From Pseudonocardia endophytica (GTDB lineage: Bacteria > Actinomycetota > Actinomycetes > Mycobacteriales > Pseudonocardiaceae): 64,000 bases of DNA. Under the pieces are notes generated by a model. The model searched no databases. It was not told the DNA's origin and saw nothing but the letters and a program-made list of their open reading frames with translations. Location: the NCBI RefSeq assembly GCF_004339565.1, contig NZ_SMFZ01000002.1, positions 2,418,001 to 2,482,000 on the forward strand. The letters are read 5' to 3'. The position numbers and the translations under genes were made by a program. Positions 9,114-18,051 of this stretch are shown one piece after another; the first letter of the stretch is position 1, and the number at the start of each line of letters is the position of its first letter.

Positions 9114-9134
9114 TCGGGCCCGTACCGGGCCCGA
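9114..9134 (+). terminator. Perfect 9-bp hairpin, candidate terminator
   Basis: TCGGGCCCG-TAC-CGGGCCCGA is a perfect stem with a three-base loop, 24 bases after the barrel/zinc-ribbon stop. There is no T tract, which is common for actinobacterial terminators. It may separate that gene from the amidase or act as a partial terminator within one operon. Confidence 0.55.
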
Positions 9135-9222
9135 CTCCGGTCCGAACGATCCACTTCTGAGCTGGTGGCGGAGGACCGCCGGCCGTCCCGATAGTCCTTG
9201 CAGCAAAGGAGCTGTGGCAGTC

Positions 9223-10641
9223 ATGACGACGTCCGACGAACTGTGTTGGATTCCGGCCGCCGAACTGGCGAAGCGGATCCGTGCCGGCGACGTGACCCCC
9301 ACCGACGTGGCGGAACAGGTCGTCGCGCGGATCGACGCGGTCAACCCCGAGCTGAACGCGTTCATCAACTTCGACCGCGAGCAGGTGCTGCACGACGCCC
9401 GGCGGCTGACCGAACACCAACACCGCGGCGGCGAGCTCGGCCCGTTGCACGGGGTCCCGTACTCGATCAAGGACCTGACCGCCGTCGCCGGGCTGCCGCT
9501 GACATTCGGTCTCGAACCGCTCAAGGACAACATCGCCTCCCGCGATGCGGCGGTCGTCACCCGGCTGCGCGCGGCAGGCGGGTTGTTCCTCGGCATCACG
9601 AACACGATCGAGAGTGGCTACCACTGTGGAAGCACCGACAACCACTTGTTCGGTGCGACGCACAACCCGTGGCGGCACGACCTGATCGCCGGCGGCTCCA
9701 GTGGCGGCGCGGCCGCCGCGGCCGCCGCCGGTCTGGGACAGCTGCACGAGGGCAGCGACGGCGCCGGATCGGTTCGCTCTCCCGCCTCGCTGTGCGGGGT
9801 GGTCGGGATGAAACCCACGGGCGGCCGCATTCCGCAGTCCATCCTCCCCGGCCGGTACAACAGCTGGGTCCACCACGGCCCGATCACGCGCACGGTCACC
9901 GACAACGCACTCATGCTGAACGTGCTGGCGGGACCTGATCCGTCAGACCCCACCAGCCTGCCCACCGAGCACCTCGACTACGTGACCGAACTCGACAACG
10001 ACATCACGGGCTGGCGGATCGCGTACTCACCCGACCTCGACTACGCCCACGTCGACTCCGAGGTCGCCGGCATCTGCCGGACGGCGGTGTCCGCGTTCGA
10101 GGAGCTCGGCGCACACGTCACCGAGGCGACCCCGCACTGGGGCAACCCGGTCGACGCCATGTGGGACGGCATCTGGGTGCCCGGCATCGGCAGCGCCTAC
10201 GACCTGGTCGACTGGGAGGCCCAGCGTGGCCACGTGGACGACAACCTGATCGAACTGATGCACGAGAACGAGCGGCTGTCCGGCGTCGACGTGGGGCGCG
10301 CGGACGTGTTCCGCGGCGCGATGTGGGACACGTTCTCCGCGTTCATGAACGACTACGAACTGCTCGTCACGCCGACGTTGGCCGACCCCGCGTTCCCGCT
10401 CACCCAGTTCGCGCCCGATCGGCTGCTCGGTACGCCGCTACGCAGGCAGGCACTCGAGTGGGTGCTCACGTTCCCGTTCAACATGATGACCACCCCCGCC
10501 ATCTCGGTGCCCGCTGGCTTCACCTCCGACGGGCGGCCGGTCGGACTGCAGATCACCGGCCGGATGCACGCCGACTCCGCGGTCCTGTGCGCTGCGGCCC
10601 ACTTCGAGCGAGCCCGTCCGTGGGCACCGCACCGCCCGTAG
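9223..10641 (+). CDS. Amidase signature family hydrolase
   Basis: The product is 472 aa. I chose the ATG at 9223, 11 bases after AAAGGAG; a GTG at 9214 would leave only two bases of spacing. The amidase signature triad is present: Lys in PYSIKDL (about residue 84), cis-Ser in AGGSSGGAAAA (about 159-160), and the nucleophile Ser in GSDGAGSVRSPAS (about 183). Length is normal. Family members hydrolyse amides, carbamates or ureas. Neighbours suggest it acts with the barrel/zinc-ribbon protein under MocR control (inference). It converges on the bicupin gene with 11 bases between them. Confidence 0.88.
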   Translation: MTTSDELCWIPAAELAKRIRAGDVTPTDVAEQVVARIDAVNPELNAFINFDREQVLHDARRLTEHQHRGGELGPLHGVPYSIKDLTAVAGLPLTFGLEPLKDNIASRDAAVVTRLRAAGGLFLGITNTIESGYHCGSTDNHLFGATHNPWRHDLIAGGSSGGAAAAAAAGLGQLHEGSDGAGSVRSPASLCGVVGMKPTGGRIPQSILPGRYNSWVHHGPITRTVTDNALMLNVLAGPDPSDPTSLPTEHLDYVTELDNDITGWRIAYSPDLDYAHVDSEVAGICRTAVSAFEELGAHVTEATPHWGNPVDAMWDGIWVPGIGSAYDLVDWEAQRGHVDDNLIELMHENERLSGVDVGRADVFRGAMWDTFSAFMNDYELLVTPTLADPAFPLTQFAPDRLLGTPLRRQALEWVLTFPFNMMTTPAISVPAGFTSDGRPVGLQITGRMHADSAVLCAAAHFERARPWAPHRP

Positions 10642-10652
10642 ACCCAGGGGGC

Positions 10653-11495
10653 TCACTCCGGCAGCTGGTCCTTCGTGATCACCCAGAGCTTCTTGGTGAA
10701 CGGGCCCTTCGAGGTCCACGTGATGTGCTGGCCCGAGTTGAGGCCGATCAGGTCACCGGCCCGGTAGTTGGTCACCCGTCCGGAGTCCGTCTCGCGGACC
10801 TCGACCTCGCCCTCCAGCAGCAGGATCGTCTCGTCACCGAGGGTGCCGGTGTAGGGGGTTCGCAGGGTCCCGTCCGGGTCGACCTCGGTGCCGGCGATGC
10901 CCTTGCCGGAGCGCCAGACGCCGCTCAGGTGCGTGCCGGTCGATCCACCCTCGCGGATGAAGAACAGCTCACCGGCGACCTGCGGACCCTCCGCCGGTTC
11001 GGTGAAGTGGTACTCGGCCCACTCCTGCGGGTTGTCGTTGTGGTTGACGACTGCGATGTCCCGCGGCGCGTTCGGGTTCGCGTCGGTGCCGTCCCAGATC
11101 ACCCAGTACTTCTTGAAGTACGGCGCGTGCACCTCCCAGGTGAGCTCGACGCCCTTCGGGTGGCTCAGGACCGAACCCGGCGTGAGCTCGTGCTTCTCAC
11201 CGGTCGCGTTCACGGTCACCGTCGCCGAACCCTCGATCACGACCGCGGTCTCGTCACCCAACGGGGACGAGTAGACGATCGTGTGCGAGCCGTCCTGGCT
11301 CGCGCCGGGCGAGGTCGGACCGGTCCGCCAGAAACCGGCCTGCAGCGATCCACTCGTGCCGTGCGGCCGGAAGATCGCGACCTCGCCGGCGACCTGCTTT
11401 CCGAGGCGGGGCTCCTCCCACTCGAACGGGACCCACTCCTCGGGTGCGGGGTGCGGGGTGCCGCCGTGGACCTTGTGCTCGACTACCGAGGTCAT
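10653..11495 (-). CDS. Bicupin (two tandem cupin domains)
   Basis: The product is 280 aa, with AAGGAGC five bases before the ATG. Two similar halves are visible. Residues about 75-140 read LGDETAVVIEGSATVTV, HELTPGSVLSHP, EVHAPYFKKYWVI; residues about 215-275 repeat this as LGDETILLLEGEVEVRE, YRAGDLIGL, TSKGPFTKKLWVI. The canonical cupin metal-binding HxH pattern is weak, so a non-metal or ligand-binding role is possible. The gene is divergent from an AraC regulator whose N-terminus is also cupin-like. Function unknown. Confidence 0.7.
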   Translation of the reverse strand: MTSVVEHKVHGGTPHPAPEEWVPFEWEEPRLGKQVAGEVAIFRPHGTSGSLQAGFWRTGPTSPGASQDGSHTIVYSSPLGDETAVVIEGSATVTVNATGEKHELTPGSVLSHPKGVELTWEVHAPYFKKYWVIWDGTDANPNAPRDIAVVNHNDNPQEWAEYHFTEPAEGPQVAGELFFIREGGSTGTHLSGVWRSGKGIAGTEVDPDGTLRTPYTGTLGDETILLLEGEVEVRETDSGRVTNYRAGDLIGLNSGQHITWTSKGPFTKKLWVITKDQLPE

Positions 11496-11848
11496 TGCCT
11501 GCTCCTTCCTGATGCCCGGTCCGGACACGGACCTGGCAAACCTGCCCGGGGGCCCTCGGCCCGGTACGGCTGCGCCGGGTGGCGACGTGCCGCTCACCCG
11601 CTCCGCCGTTCCGGCCCGACGGTCTGGCTCCGTCCGGCGGACGGAGCCCGTCGCCGACCGCGGGCGCCCTTCTCCTACGAGTACGTCGAGCGGCCGTGGC
11701 GTGACGCAGAGCACGCTAGAAGGTGTCCGGACGTGGGTGTGTTCTCCGGGCGACACCGCACTTGTCGTTGCGCGCCACGGCCGCGCACGGAGCGGTCGGC
11801 GGGCGTCTCGGCGTGACTCACCACACTCCTGCCTCGTATCCTCCGGCG
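11496..11848. other. Divergent intergenic region with a perfect 10-bp hairpin
   Basis: About 350 bases separate the bicupin and AraC starts. At 11626-11648, GGCTCCGTCC-GGC-GGACGGAGCC forms a perfect 10-bp inverted repeat. It could be an operator for the AraC protein or an RNA hairpin in the bicupin 5' leader. I see no convincing coding region here. Confidence 0.5.
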
Positions 11849-12799
11849 GTGGCGACCGCCGGACCCGACCGGGCGATGGTCGAGACAGCACGCTCGCTGT
11901 CGGGGTGGTCGGACCTGATCAGGGAACGTTTCGTGCCCCTCGACATCACCCCGCACGGTGCGCCCGACCTGCGCGGCGCCGTCCGCTACCGGCACCTGGG
12001 TCGGCTCCAGGTGGCCGCCGTGCGGTCCGCCCCGCAGACGTTTCGCCGCACGCGCTCGCAGGCCGCGGTGGCCGACGACGATCTGCTCGCGATCGGGGTG
12101 ATCGCGGACGGTACCGGCTGCCTGGAACAGGACGGCCGGTCGTGTGTCGTCTCCGGCGGGGAGTTCGCGCTCTACGACACGAGCCGTCCGTTCAGCTGGA
12201 GCCTGGACGGGACGTGGGACATGCGGGTGTACACGTGGCCCCGGACCTCGCTGCCGTTCCTGGACGAGGAGATCGAACGGCTGACCGCGCGAACCGTCAC
12301 GCGGGACTCCGCCATCGGCGCGCTCGTGACGCCGATGCTGCACCAGCTCTCCGACGTCGACGCGCCGGACCTCTCGCCCGTCGGCGCCGCACGATTGTCC
12401 GGAGAGGTCGCCGAGCTCGCGGTCATCGCGGCCTCCGAGCACGTTCCGCCCGGCCGCGCCGTCCACCCCGACGACGACCTCTTCGCGAGGATCCAGGAGT
12501 TCGTGCGGGACAACCTCAACGACCCACTGCTCGGTGCCGAGAGCATCGCGCGCGAGCTCTTCGTCTCCACCCGGACCCTGCACCGGATGTTCGCCCGTCG
12601 CGATCTCACCCTCGCGAACTGGATCAAGGAACTGCGCCTCGACGCCTGCCGGCGGGCGCTCTGCTCACACCGATGGGAGCACGTTCCGATCGGTCAGATC
12701 GCGGCCCGCCACGGGTTCACCAACGCGTCGTTCTTCAGCCGGGAGTTCACCGCCCGATTCGGGACGTCCCCCCGCCGCTACCGGCAGGGGGCGATCTGA
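11849..12799 (+). CDS. AraC family transcriptional regulator (AraC-binding-like domain)
   Basis: The product is about 316 aa from GTG 11849 (ATG 11876 is equally possible, as neither has a good Shine-Dalgarno). The N-terminal half is the AraC_binding_2 type: VRYRHLGRLQVAAVRSAPQT, LLAIGVIADGTGCLEQDGR and GEFALYDTSRPFSW. The C-terminal double HTH reads IARELFVSTRTLHRMFARRD and IGQIAARHGFTNASFFSREF, ending FGTSPRRYR. Such regulators often activate catabolic operons in response to an aromatic or amide substrate. It is divergent from the bicupin and converges on the CoA synthetase. Confidence 0.85.
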   Translation: MATAGPDRAMVETARSLSGWSDLIRERFVPLDITPHGAPDLRGAVRYRHLGRLQVAAVRSAPQTFRRTRSQAAVADDDLLAIGVIADGTGCLEQDGRSCVVSGGEFALYDTSRPFSWSLDGTWDMRVYTWPRTSLPFLDEEIERLTARTVTRDSAIGALVTPMLHQLSDVDAPDLSPVGAARLSGEVAELAVIAASEHVPPGRAVHPDDDLFARIQEFVRDNLNDPLLGAESIARELFVSTRTLHRMFARRDLTLANWIKELRLDACRRALCSHRWEHVPIGQIAARHGFTNASFFSREFTARFGTSPRRYRQGAI

Positions 12800-12887
12800 A
12801 TCCCGCCCCGACCGATGCCGGGACGTGACGGTCGCCTGAACGGCCTCGTGCACCGGCCACACCGCGACGTCGGGCCGGACGTTCTCC

Positions 12888-14477
12888 TCAGGTGCCGGTC
12901 TGCGCCGCGCCGGCGACGGCGCCGTCCCTCTGCGGTTGGTCGCCCGCCAGTCCGTCGCGGAGGAGCCGCTTGAGCACCTTGCCGGAGACGTTCTTCGGGA
13001 GTTCCTCGCGGGCGTGGATCGACTTGGGCAGCTTGTATCCGGCGAGGTGACGGCGGGTGCGGGTGAGGATGTCCGCGACGTCGACGGTGTGACCGTCGTG
13101 GAAGGTCACGAACGCGGTCACCGCCTCGCCCCATTTCGGGTCGGGCACTCCGAGCACGGCGACCTCGGCGAGCTCGGGGTTGGCGGCGAGCAAGGCCATC
13201 TCGATCTCGAGGGAGTACACGTTCTCGCCCCCGGATTTGATCATGTCCTTCTTGCGGTCGACGAAGAACAGGTAGCCGTCCTCGTCGCGGTAGGCGAGGT
13301 CGCCGGTGTGCAGCCAGCCGCCGCGCAGGACGTCGGCGTTGACGTCGTCGCGCTTGTAGTAGCCGCGGAAGACGTTGGGGCCCTTGATCGCGATCTCGCC
13401 GATCTGGCCGGCCGGTAGAGCGTTGTCGTTCTCGTCGAGGATGCGCACGTCGAGGTACCAGGCGGGACGTCCGAGCGTGTTCTCGCGGTCGGCCATCTCG
13501 CCGACGTACTCGGTGACGCTGACCATGGGAGCAGCTTCGGTGAGGCCGTAGGCGAACCACAGGTGCTGCAGCGACAACTTGTTCATGATCGTGGCAGGGA
13601 ACTCGCGATCATATTTCGCGGCAGCGGTGAGCACCGAGCGCAGCGAGCTCAGGTCGGCGTCGGCGAGGCCGGGGTAGCCGAGTAGCTGCTGCATGGGTGC
13701 GACCAGGATGCAGGCCTGGGTCACGCGGTGTTCGGCGATCAGTCGGCAGGCTTCGCCGGGCTCCCACTGCCGCATGACCACGATCGGCAGCGCGCGGACG
13801 AAGTAGGCGTTGACGATCATGTGTAGGCCGCTGACGTGATTGGTCGGCATGGACAGCAGGGTGCAGTCGCCGTGCTGGGGTGCGGCGTAGGTGAGGTAGG
13901 AGATCGTGTCCCAGCAGATGTTGCCGTGGGTGAGGACCGCACCCTTGGGGAGACCGGTGGTCCCCGAGGTGTACATGATCAGCGCCTCGTCGTCGCTGTT
14001 GACCTCGACTCCCGGGTCGGTGTCGGCGGCGGCCGCACGCAGCTCGTCGTAGGCGAGTGCGTCGGGCAGGGTCACCTCCCCGTCGTAGACGACGATCGTG
14101 ATCCCGGTCAGTTCGTCGCGGACGGATCCGACAAGATCCTGGAAACCGGCCTCGACGAAGAGCACCTTCGCGTCGCCGTCGGTGACGATGAACGAGATCT
14201 CCTTCGGCGCGAGCCGCCAGTTGATCGTCCCGAACACTGCGCCGATCCGGCCGGCGCCGTGGCAGATCTCCAGGTACTCGATCGAGTTCCGTCCCAGGAT
14301 CGCGACGTGCTCACCGAATCCGACGCGAAGGTCCCGCATCAGGTTGGCCGCCTGGTTGACCCGCCTGTCGTAGGCGGCGTACGTCCATCGGCGGCCTTCG
14401 TAGATGATCGCCGTTCGCTGCGGATGGGTGGCCGCGGCCCGGCGTACCGCCGCGGCCATCGTCAGTCCGTCGATCAT
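12888..14477 (-). CDS. Acyl-CoA synthetase / AMP-dependent ligase
   Basis: The product is 529 aa, with GGAGG seven bases before ATG 14477. The ANL superfamily motifs are complete: P-loop IMYTSGTTGLPKGAVLTH (about residue 165), FAYGLTEAAP (A5), GYLFFVDRKKDMIKSGGENVY (A7/A8 hinge), and the catalytic Lys in LPKNVSGKVLKR near the C-terminus. It activates a carboxylic acid to its CoA thioester via an acyl-adenylate. It lies downstream of, and on the same strand as, the TetR/hypothetical pair and the SDR-Rieske pair, consistent with a catabolic operon group. Substrate not predictable. Confidence 0.88.
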   Translation of the reverse strand: MIDGLTMAAAVRRAAATHPQRTAIIYEGRRWTYAAYDRRVNQAANLMRDLRVGFGEHVAILGRNSIEYLEICHGAGRIGAVFGTINWRLAPKEISFIVTDGDAKVLFVEAGFQDLVGSVRDELTGITIVVYDGEVTLPDALAYDELRAAAADTDPGVEVNSDDEALIMYTSGTTGLPKGAVLTHGNICWDTISYLTYAAPQHGDCTLLSMPTNHVSGLHMIVNAYFVRALPIVVMRQWEPGEACRLIAEHRVTQACILVAPMQQLLGYPGLADADLSSLRSVLTAAAKYDREFPATIMNKLSLQHLWFAYGLTEAAPMVSVTEYVGEMADRENTLGRPAWYLDVRILDENDNALPAGQIGEIAIKGPNVFRGYYKRDDVNADVLRGGWLHTGDLAYRDEDGYLFFVDRKKDMIKSGGENVYSLEIEMALLAANPELAEVAVLGVPDPKWGEAVTAFVTFHDGHTVDVADILTRTRRHLAGYKLPKSIHAREELPKNVSGKVLKRLLRDGLAGDQPQRDGAVAGAAQTGT

Positions 14478-14578
14478 CGGGAGACCTCCATGTCGTCTCG
14501 GTCGGGACAGGTGCCGGTAGGTGTGGTCGGTGCTGCCGGACCTGTGCATCGGCCGCGCCCGTGCGCCGCCGGTCCTGG

Positions 14579-15091
14579 CTAGGGCGTGTTCGCTGCGGTG
14601 CGCCCGCCCGTGGCCGGGTGTGCGGCGCGAAGGGCGGCGGCGTCGAAGGCGAGGTTGTAGCGCGCACGTCCTTCGAGCCGCACCCGGCACTCGGGTGTGG
14701 CGTAGATCGAGCCCCGCCGCAGCAACCCTTCGATCGCGCCGAGCGGGCTGGCACGGCGCCAGAAGGGATCGCGTCGGCGCACCCGGAGGGCGGCGCTCGT
14801 GTACTCGGTGACCGCGGCCGACAGCGGCACGAGCAGAATGTCGACGAGCACGGCTCCGTCCGGATCGTCGTCGAGCAGCGGGCGTTCACGCAACGGATCG
14901 AGCCCGGCCAGGCGGTTCCCCCCGACGTCGTGTCCGCCTCGGCCCGAGCCGGTTCCAGCGTCGGTCAGCACGCCCGCGGCGGCACGTACCGCGGCCGGGT
15001 CGTCGGCGCGGTGGTCGAGCTCTCGACACCAGAATCCGATGATCGCGGTCCAGTCCGTGGGATCTCGGTGGTGGGCATCAGGGCTGGTCAT
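14579..15091 (-). CDS. Hypothetical protein coupled to TetR
   Basis: The product is 170 aa and overlaps the end of the TetR gene by 14 bases, so it is probably translated with it. I do not recognise a family. Visible features are an N-terminal aromatic-rich stretch (DWTAIIGFWCRELDHRADDP), a central hydrophobic segment (AVLVDILLVPLSAAVTEY) and a basic C-terminal third. No signal peptide or clear transmembrane helix is seen. Codon use at third positions is GC-rich throughout, which supports it being real. The overlap hints at a role in the same regulatory unit. Confidence 0.55.
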   Translation of the reverse strand: MTSPDAHHRDPTDWTAIIGFWCRELDHRADDPAAVRAAAGVLTDAGTGSGRGGHDVGGNRLAGLDPLRERPLLDDDPDGAVLVDILLVPLSAAVTEYTSAALRVRRRDPFWRRASPLGAIEGLLRRGSIYATPECRVRLEGRARYNLAFDAAALRAAHPATGGRTAANTP

Positions 15092-15707
15092 TGCTGATCC
15101 CGTCCAGCACGACGCGGGCGTAGAACCGGCCGATCTCCCGCGCGGTCATCGATCCCTCGTGGTACCAGTGATACGTCCACGCGCTCATCCCGACCAGCCC
15201 GAACGCGAGGATCTTGGGGGAGCTCACGGCGCGGAACTCGCCGCGATCCACGCCCCGTTCGATCAGTCGCACGACGCGGCGCTCGAACTCGTCGCGCTTG
15301 GACTTGACCGCCTCGAATCGTTCGTCGGTCAGGAAGCGGTGCTGCTCGTAGAAGATCCGTTGGTGGGCCTGGTAGGTCTCGACCCCGACCACGATCTCCT
15401 CGATCAGCTCGGCGAGCGCGTCGCGCACCGGCCGGTCGCCGGTGGTGATCGAGTCGAGCACGTCCAGCTGGTGATCGATGAAGGTGTCGTGGACGACCAG
15501 CAGGACGTCCTCCTTGCTGCCGAAGTGGTGGTAGAACGAGCCTTTCGTGACCCCGGCACCCTCGACGACCTGCTGGACCGACGTGGCCTCGTAGCCGTGC
15601 TTGTCGAACAGCTCGACCGACGCCGCGACGATCTTGTCTCGGGCGCCGGTCCGCCGGCCGACAGCGCGGCCGGAGCCGCCCTGGGGCATCGTCATCTGGG
15701 TCTCCAT
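15078..15707 (-). CDS. TetR family regulator (fatty acid/catabolic type)
   Basis: The product is 209 aa from ATG 15707; ATG 15695 has the better GGAG spacing and would remove four residues. The HTH reads KIVAASVELFDKHGYEATSV followed by VVEGAGVTKGSFYHHFGSKEDVLL. The C-terminal domain has 'FGLVGMSAWTYHWYHEGSMTAREIG', like TetR_C_33/KstR2-like repressors of CoA-dependent catabolism. It lies 39 bases downstream of the SDR stop. The palindromes near 17,856 and 17,944 by the Rieske and BVMO starts are possible targets (inference). Confidence 0.85.
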   Translation of the reverse strand: METQMTMPQGGSGRAVGRRTGARDKIVAASVELFDKHGYEATSVQQVVEGAGVTKGSFYHHFGSKEDVLLVVHDTFIDHQLDVLDSITTGDRPVRDALAELIEEIVVGVETYQAHQRIFYEQHRFLTDERFEAVKSKRDEFERRVVRLIERGVDRGEFRAVSSPKILAFGLVGMSAWTYHWYHEGSMTAREIGRFYARVVLDGISNDQP

Positions 15708-15745
15708 CTTCCGGGGTCCGCGGGATGTCCGACGTGCAGACTGAC

Positions 15746-16648
15746 TCAGCCCGACGCCTGCGCGGTGCCCGGGCCGGTGCGCCGACGCACCGTCGACTCG
15801 TGTCCGGTCGAGCCACGGGCGACCCCGACCAGGCCGCGGGCAGCGGGGTCCCCGCCGATCGTGTCGCCCACCCGCGGCCCTGCGGCGGTCACGCCGCCGT
15901 CCACATTGATCGACTCGCCGGTGACGAACGCGGAGTCGGGACCGACCAGGAACGCGATGACCGAGGCCACGTGCGTGGGCTCGCCGACCTCCGGCCACGG
16001 CTGTACGTCGCCGAGCAGGCGCTCGATCTTCTTCACGCCCGTGCCCAGGATGGGGGTGCGGATGAAACCGGGGGAGACACTGTTGACCCGGACCCGGTGC
16101 GCAGCGAGCTCGACCGCCACGGAACGCGTGAAGTTGATGACGCCCGCCTTGGCCGCCGAGTACGCCTGGGGCCCGGCTCCGCCGCTGATCCCTGCCAGGG
16201 AGCCCGTGTTGACGATGCTGCCTCCGCGACCGGAGGCCGTCATCGCGCGGGCGGCGTACTTGGTTCCGAGGAACACCCCGCGGCTGACGATGGAGAACGT
16301 GTACTCCCAGTCCTCGAGCTCGAGCTCGGTGATCGGCCCGAACGCGCCCCCGACGCCGGCGTTGTTGACCATGGCATCGATTCGGCCGAAACGTTCCTGC
16401 GCGCGTGCGACCGCGGCCTCGACCGACCCCTCGTCGGAGACGTCGGTCCGCACGAAGTCGACCTGCCCGCGGTCAGCCCCCTCGGTCCCCCCGGTGCCGG
16501 TGAGGTCCCGTACCAGTGCGTCACCGTTGGCCTGGTTGAGATCGGCGACCACGACGTTCCAGCCGTCGCCGACGAGCCGTTCGACGGTGGCCCGCCCGAT
16601 GCCGCTTGCGCCGCCGGTGACGACGGCGACCCGGCGCCCGCCGCTCAT
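15746..16648 (-). CDS. Short-chain dehydrogenase/reductase
   Basis: The product is 300 aa, and GGAGG precedes the ATG, which overlaps the Rieske stop as ATGA. The cofactor motif TGGASGIG lies at 11-18, NNAG at about 95, the catalytic Ser in IVNTGSLAG, and YSAAK as the active Tyr/Lys. The Asp after strand 2 (VVADLNQ) favours NAD(H). A C-terminal tail of about 40 residues beyond the usual VDGG end is longer than most SDRs. Coupled to the Rieske oxygenase, it may oxidise a cis-diol or alcohol formed there (inference). Confidence 0.87.
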   Translation of the reverse strand: MSGGRRVAVVTGGASGIGRATVERLVGDGWNVVVADLNQANGDALVRDLTGTGGTEGADRGQVDFVRTDVSDEGSVEAAVARAQERFGRIDAMVNNAGVGGAFGPITELELEDWEYTFSIVSRGVFLGTKYAARAMTASGRGGSIVNTGSLAGISGGAGPQAYSAAKAGVINFTRSVAVELAAHRVRVNSVSPGFIRTPILGTGVKKIERLLGDVQPWPEVGEPTHVASVIAFLVGPDSAFVTGESINVDGGVTAAGPRVGDTIGGDPAARGLVGVARGSTGHESTVRRRTGPGTAQASG

Positions 16649-17856
16649 GCCCGTCCTCCCACCATGGCCGCCGAACGCTCGGTGGCGGCTCGCACCTGGC
16701 GGTAGTAGTCCTGCAGGCCGATCTCGTTGCGCCCGTAGACGATCTCGTCGAGCGCGCCGCCGGTCAGGTTGCGCTGGATCTGGGCCATGGTCTCGAAGTC
16801 CTCGCCGTAGACCGTCTCCAGGGTCTTGTCCCAGTTGCGCTGCCAGTGGCCCCGGGCACCGTCGGTGGTCGGCTCCTCCTCGGTGAGCAGCCACAGCCGC
16901 ACGTCGCAGGCCCCGAGGTCGTCCGGACGGGGCGTGAACCGCCACAGTTCCAGGTGGTCGAGCTGCCACACGAACACCGTGTTCGGGAACAGCACGTACA
17001 CCAGGGTGCAGTGGGGGAACAGGCTCCGCTTCTCCACCGGCTCGGTCAGCATCTCCGGAAAGGTGCTGCGCACGACGGTCAGCCGCTGATGTGGCGGGTA
17101 GGAACGGAACGCCGACACGTTGCTGATGAAGGCCCGACCGAGGCTCTCCTTGTGCAGGAACGCCAGGTGGAACAGTTCCTGGAAGGTGTTCACCCCGAGC
17201 TTCCAGTTGAACGGAAACCTCTGGCGGTCGCTCTCGAACAGGTGGCCGGTGTGTGAGGCGAACCCGGCCAGCTCGGTGTCGAGCTCGGCACCAAGACAGC
17301 TCGCCACGTCGACGTCGCCGCCCTGCCGCGGTGAGAACCAGATCAGCCCGTGCCGCTCCTGGCTGGGGAACTCGCGCAGCCCGAAGTCGGCCGTGCTCAG
17401 GGTGTCGAACCCGGCCCGGTCCACGAACCCCCGGCACCGTCCGTCCAACCCGTAGGTCCACGCGTGATACGAACACGAGAAGGCGGCCTTCCGGTTGCCC
17501 GCCTTCTCGAAGCACAGCCGGTTTCCACGGTGGCGGCACACGTTGAGGAACACCCGCACCACGCCGTCGCGGCCGCGCACGGCCAGCAGCGGAAGCCCTG
17601 CGATCTCCTCGGTGACGAAATCACCCACCTTCGACACCGCCGAGCTGGGTGCGAGCACCAACGGTCGCTCGGAGAACAGCACGTCCCGCTCGGTGGCCGC
17701 CTGGGCCGAACCCAGCAGCTCGTCCGGGTGCACCCGCGCGACCTGCGCCGCCATCGACGTCGTGCCATCGGCGAGCAGGCCGCCGATCTCGTCGATCAGG
17801 GCCAACTCGGTCGTGCGATCCACGGCGACCTCCTCATCGAGCACCACTGCTGCCAT
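16645..17856 (-). CDS. Rieske non-heme iron oxygenase, alpha subunit
   Basis: The product is 403 aa. The Rieske cluster ligands are C107-R-H109 (NVCRHRGN) and C128-S-Y-H131 (CSYHAW). The mononuclear iron motif NTFQELFHLAFLH supplies H230 and H235, with E227 as the bridging acid, where Asp is more usual. Length fits single-component-alpha oxygenases of the choline/carnitine or aromatic demethylase type. No ferredoxin or reductase gene lies beside it, so electrons must come from elsewhere. The start has no Shine-Dalgarno and an operator-like repeat overlaps it. It is co-transcribed with the SDR and divergent from the BVMO. Confidence 0.87.
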   Translation of the reverse strand: MAAVVLDEEVAVDRTTELALIDEIGGLLADGTTSMAAQVARVHPDELLGSAQAATERDVLFSERPLVLAPSSAVSKVGDFVTEEIAGLPLLAVRGRDGVVRVFLNVCRHRGNRLCFEKAGNRKAAFSCSYHAWTYGLDGRCRGFVDRAGFDTLSTADFGLREFPSQERHGLIWFSPRQGGDVDVASCLGAELDTELAGFASHTGHLFESDRQRFPFNWKLGVNTFQELFHLAFLHKESLGRAFISNVSAFRSYPPHQRLTVVRSTFPEMLTEPVEKRSLFPHCTLVYVLFPNTVFVWQLDHLELWRFTPRPDDLGACDVRLWLLTEEEPTTDGARGHWQRNWDKTLETVYGEDFETMAQIQRNLTGGALDEIVYGRNEIGLQDYYRQVRAATERSAAMVGGRA

Positions 17857-17955
17857 ACCGAGCGGTCTGCTAAATCACAGGATCCGCACGGTAGTGAGAA
17901 GTAGTAGCAGCTAGAGGCGGTGCGAACAAGCCTCTGTTGTACGTACCGGTCGGTA
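17856..17955. promoter_or_regulatory. Two operator-like palindromes between divergent Rieske and BVMO genes
   Basis: TACCG-GT-CGGTA at 17944-17955 is a perfect palindrome. TACCG-AG-CGGTC at 17856-17867 is a near copy. Reading opposite strands, both continue as CGGTATGGCAG, so the two sites are inverted copies of a longer block, one covering the Rieske start codon. The form resembles TetR-family operators (ACCGACCGGT type). The TetR at 15707 or 21490 is the likely binder. Confidence 0.5.
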
Positions 17956-18051
17956 TGGCAGGGTGCGACCGGGCCGCCTGTGGCACTGGGACCGCCGCGC
18001 CGCCGGTACCAGTTCACGCTCAGGACCGATCAGACCTGCTGGGAGATCTCC

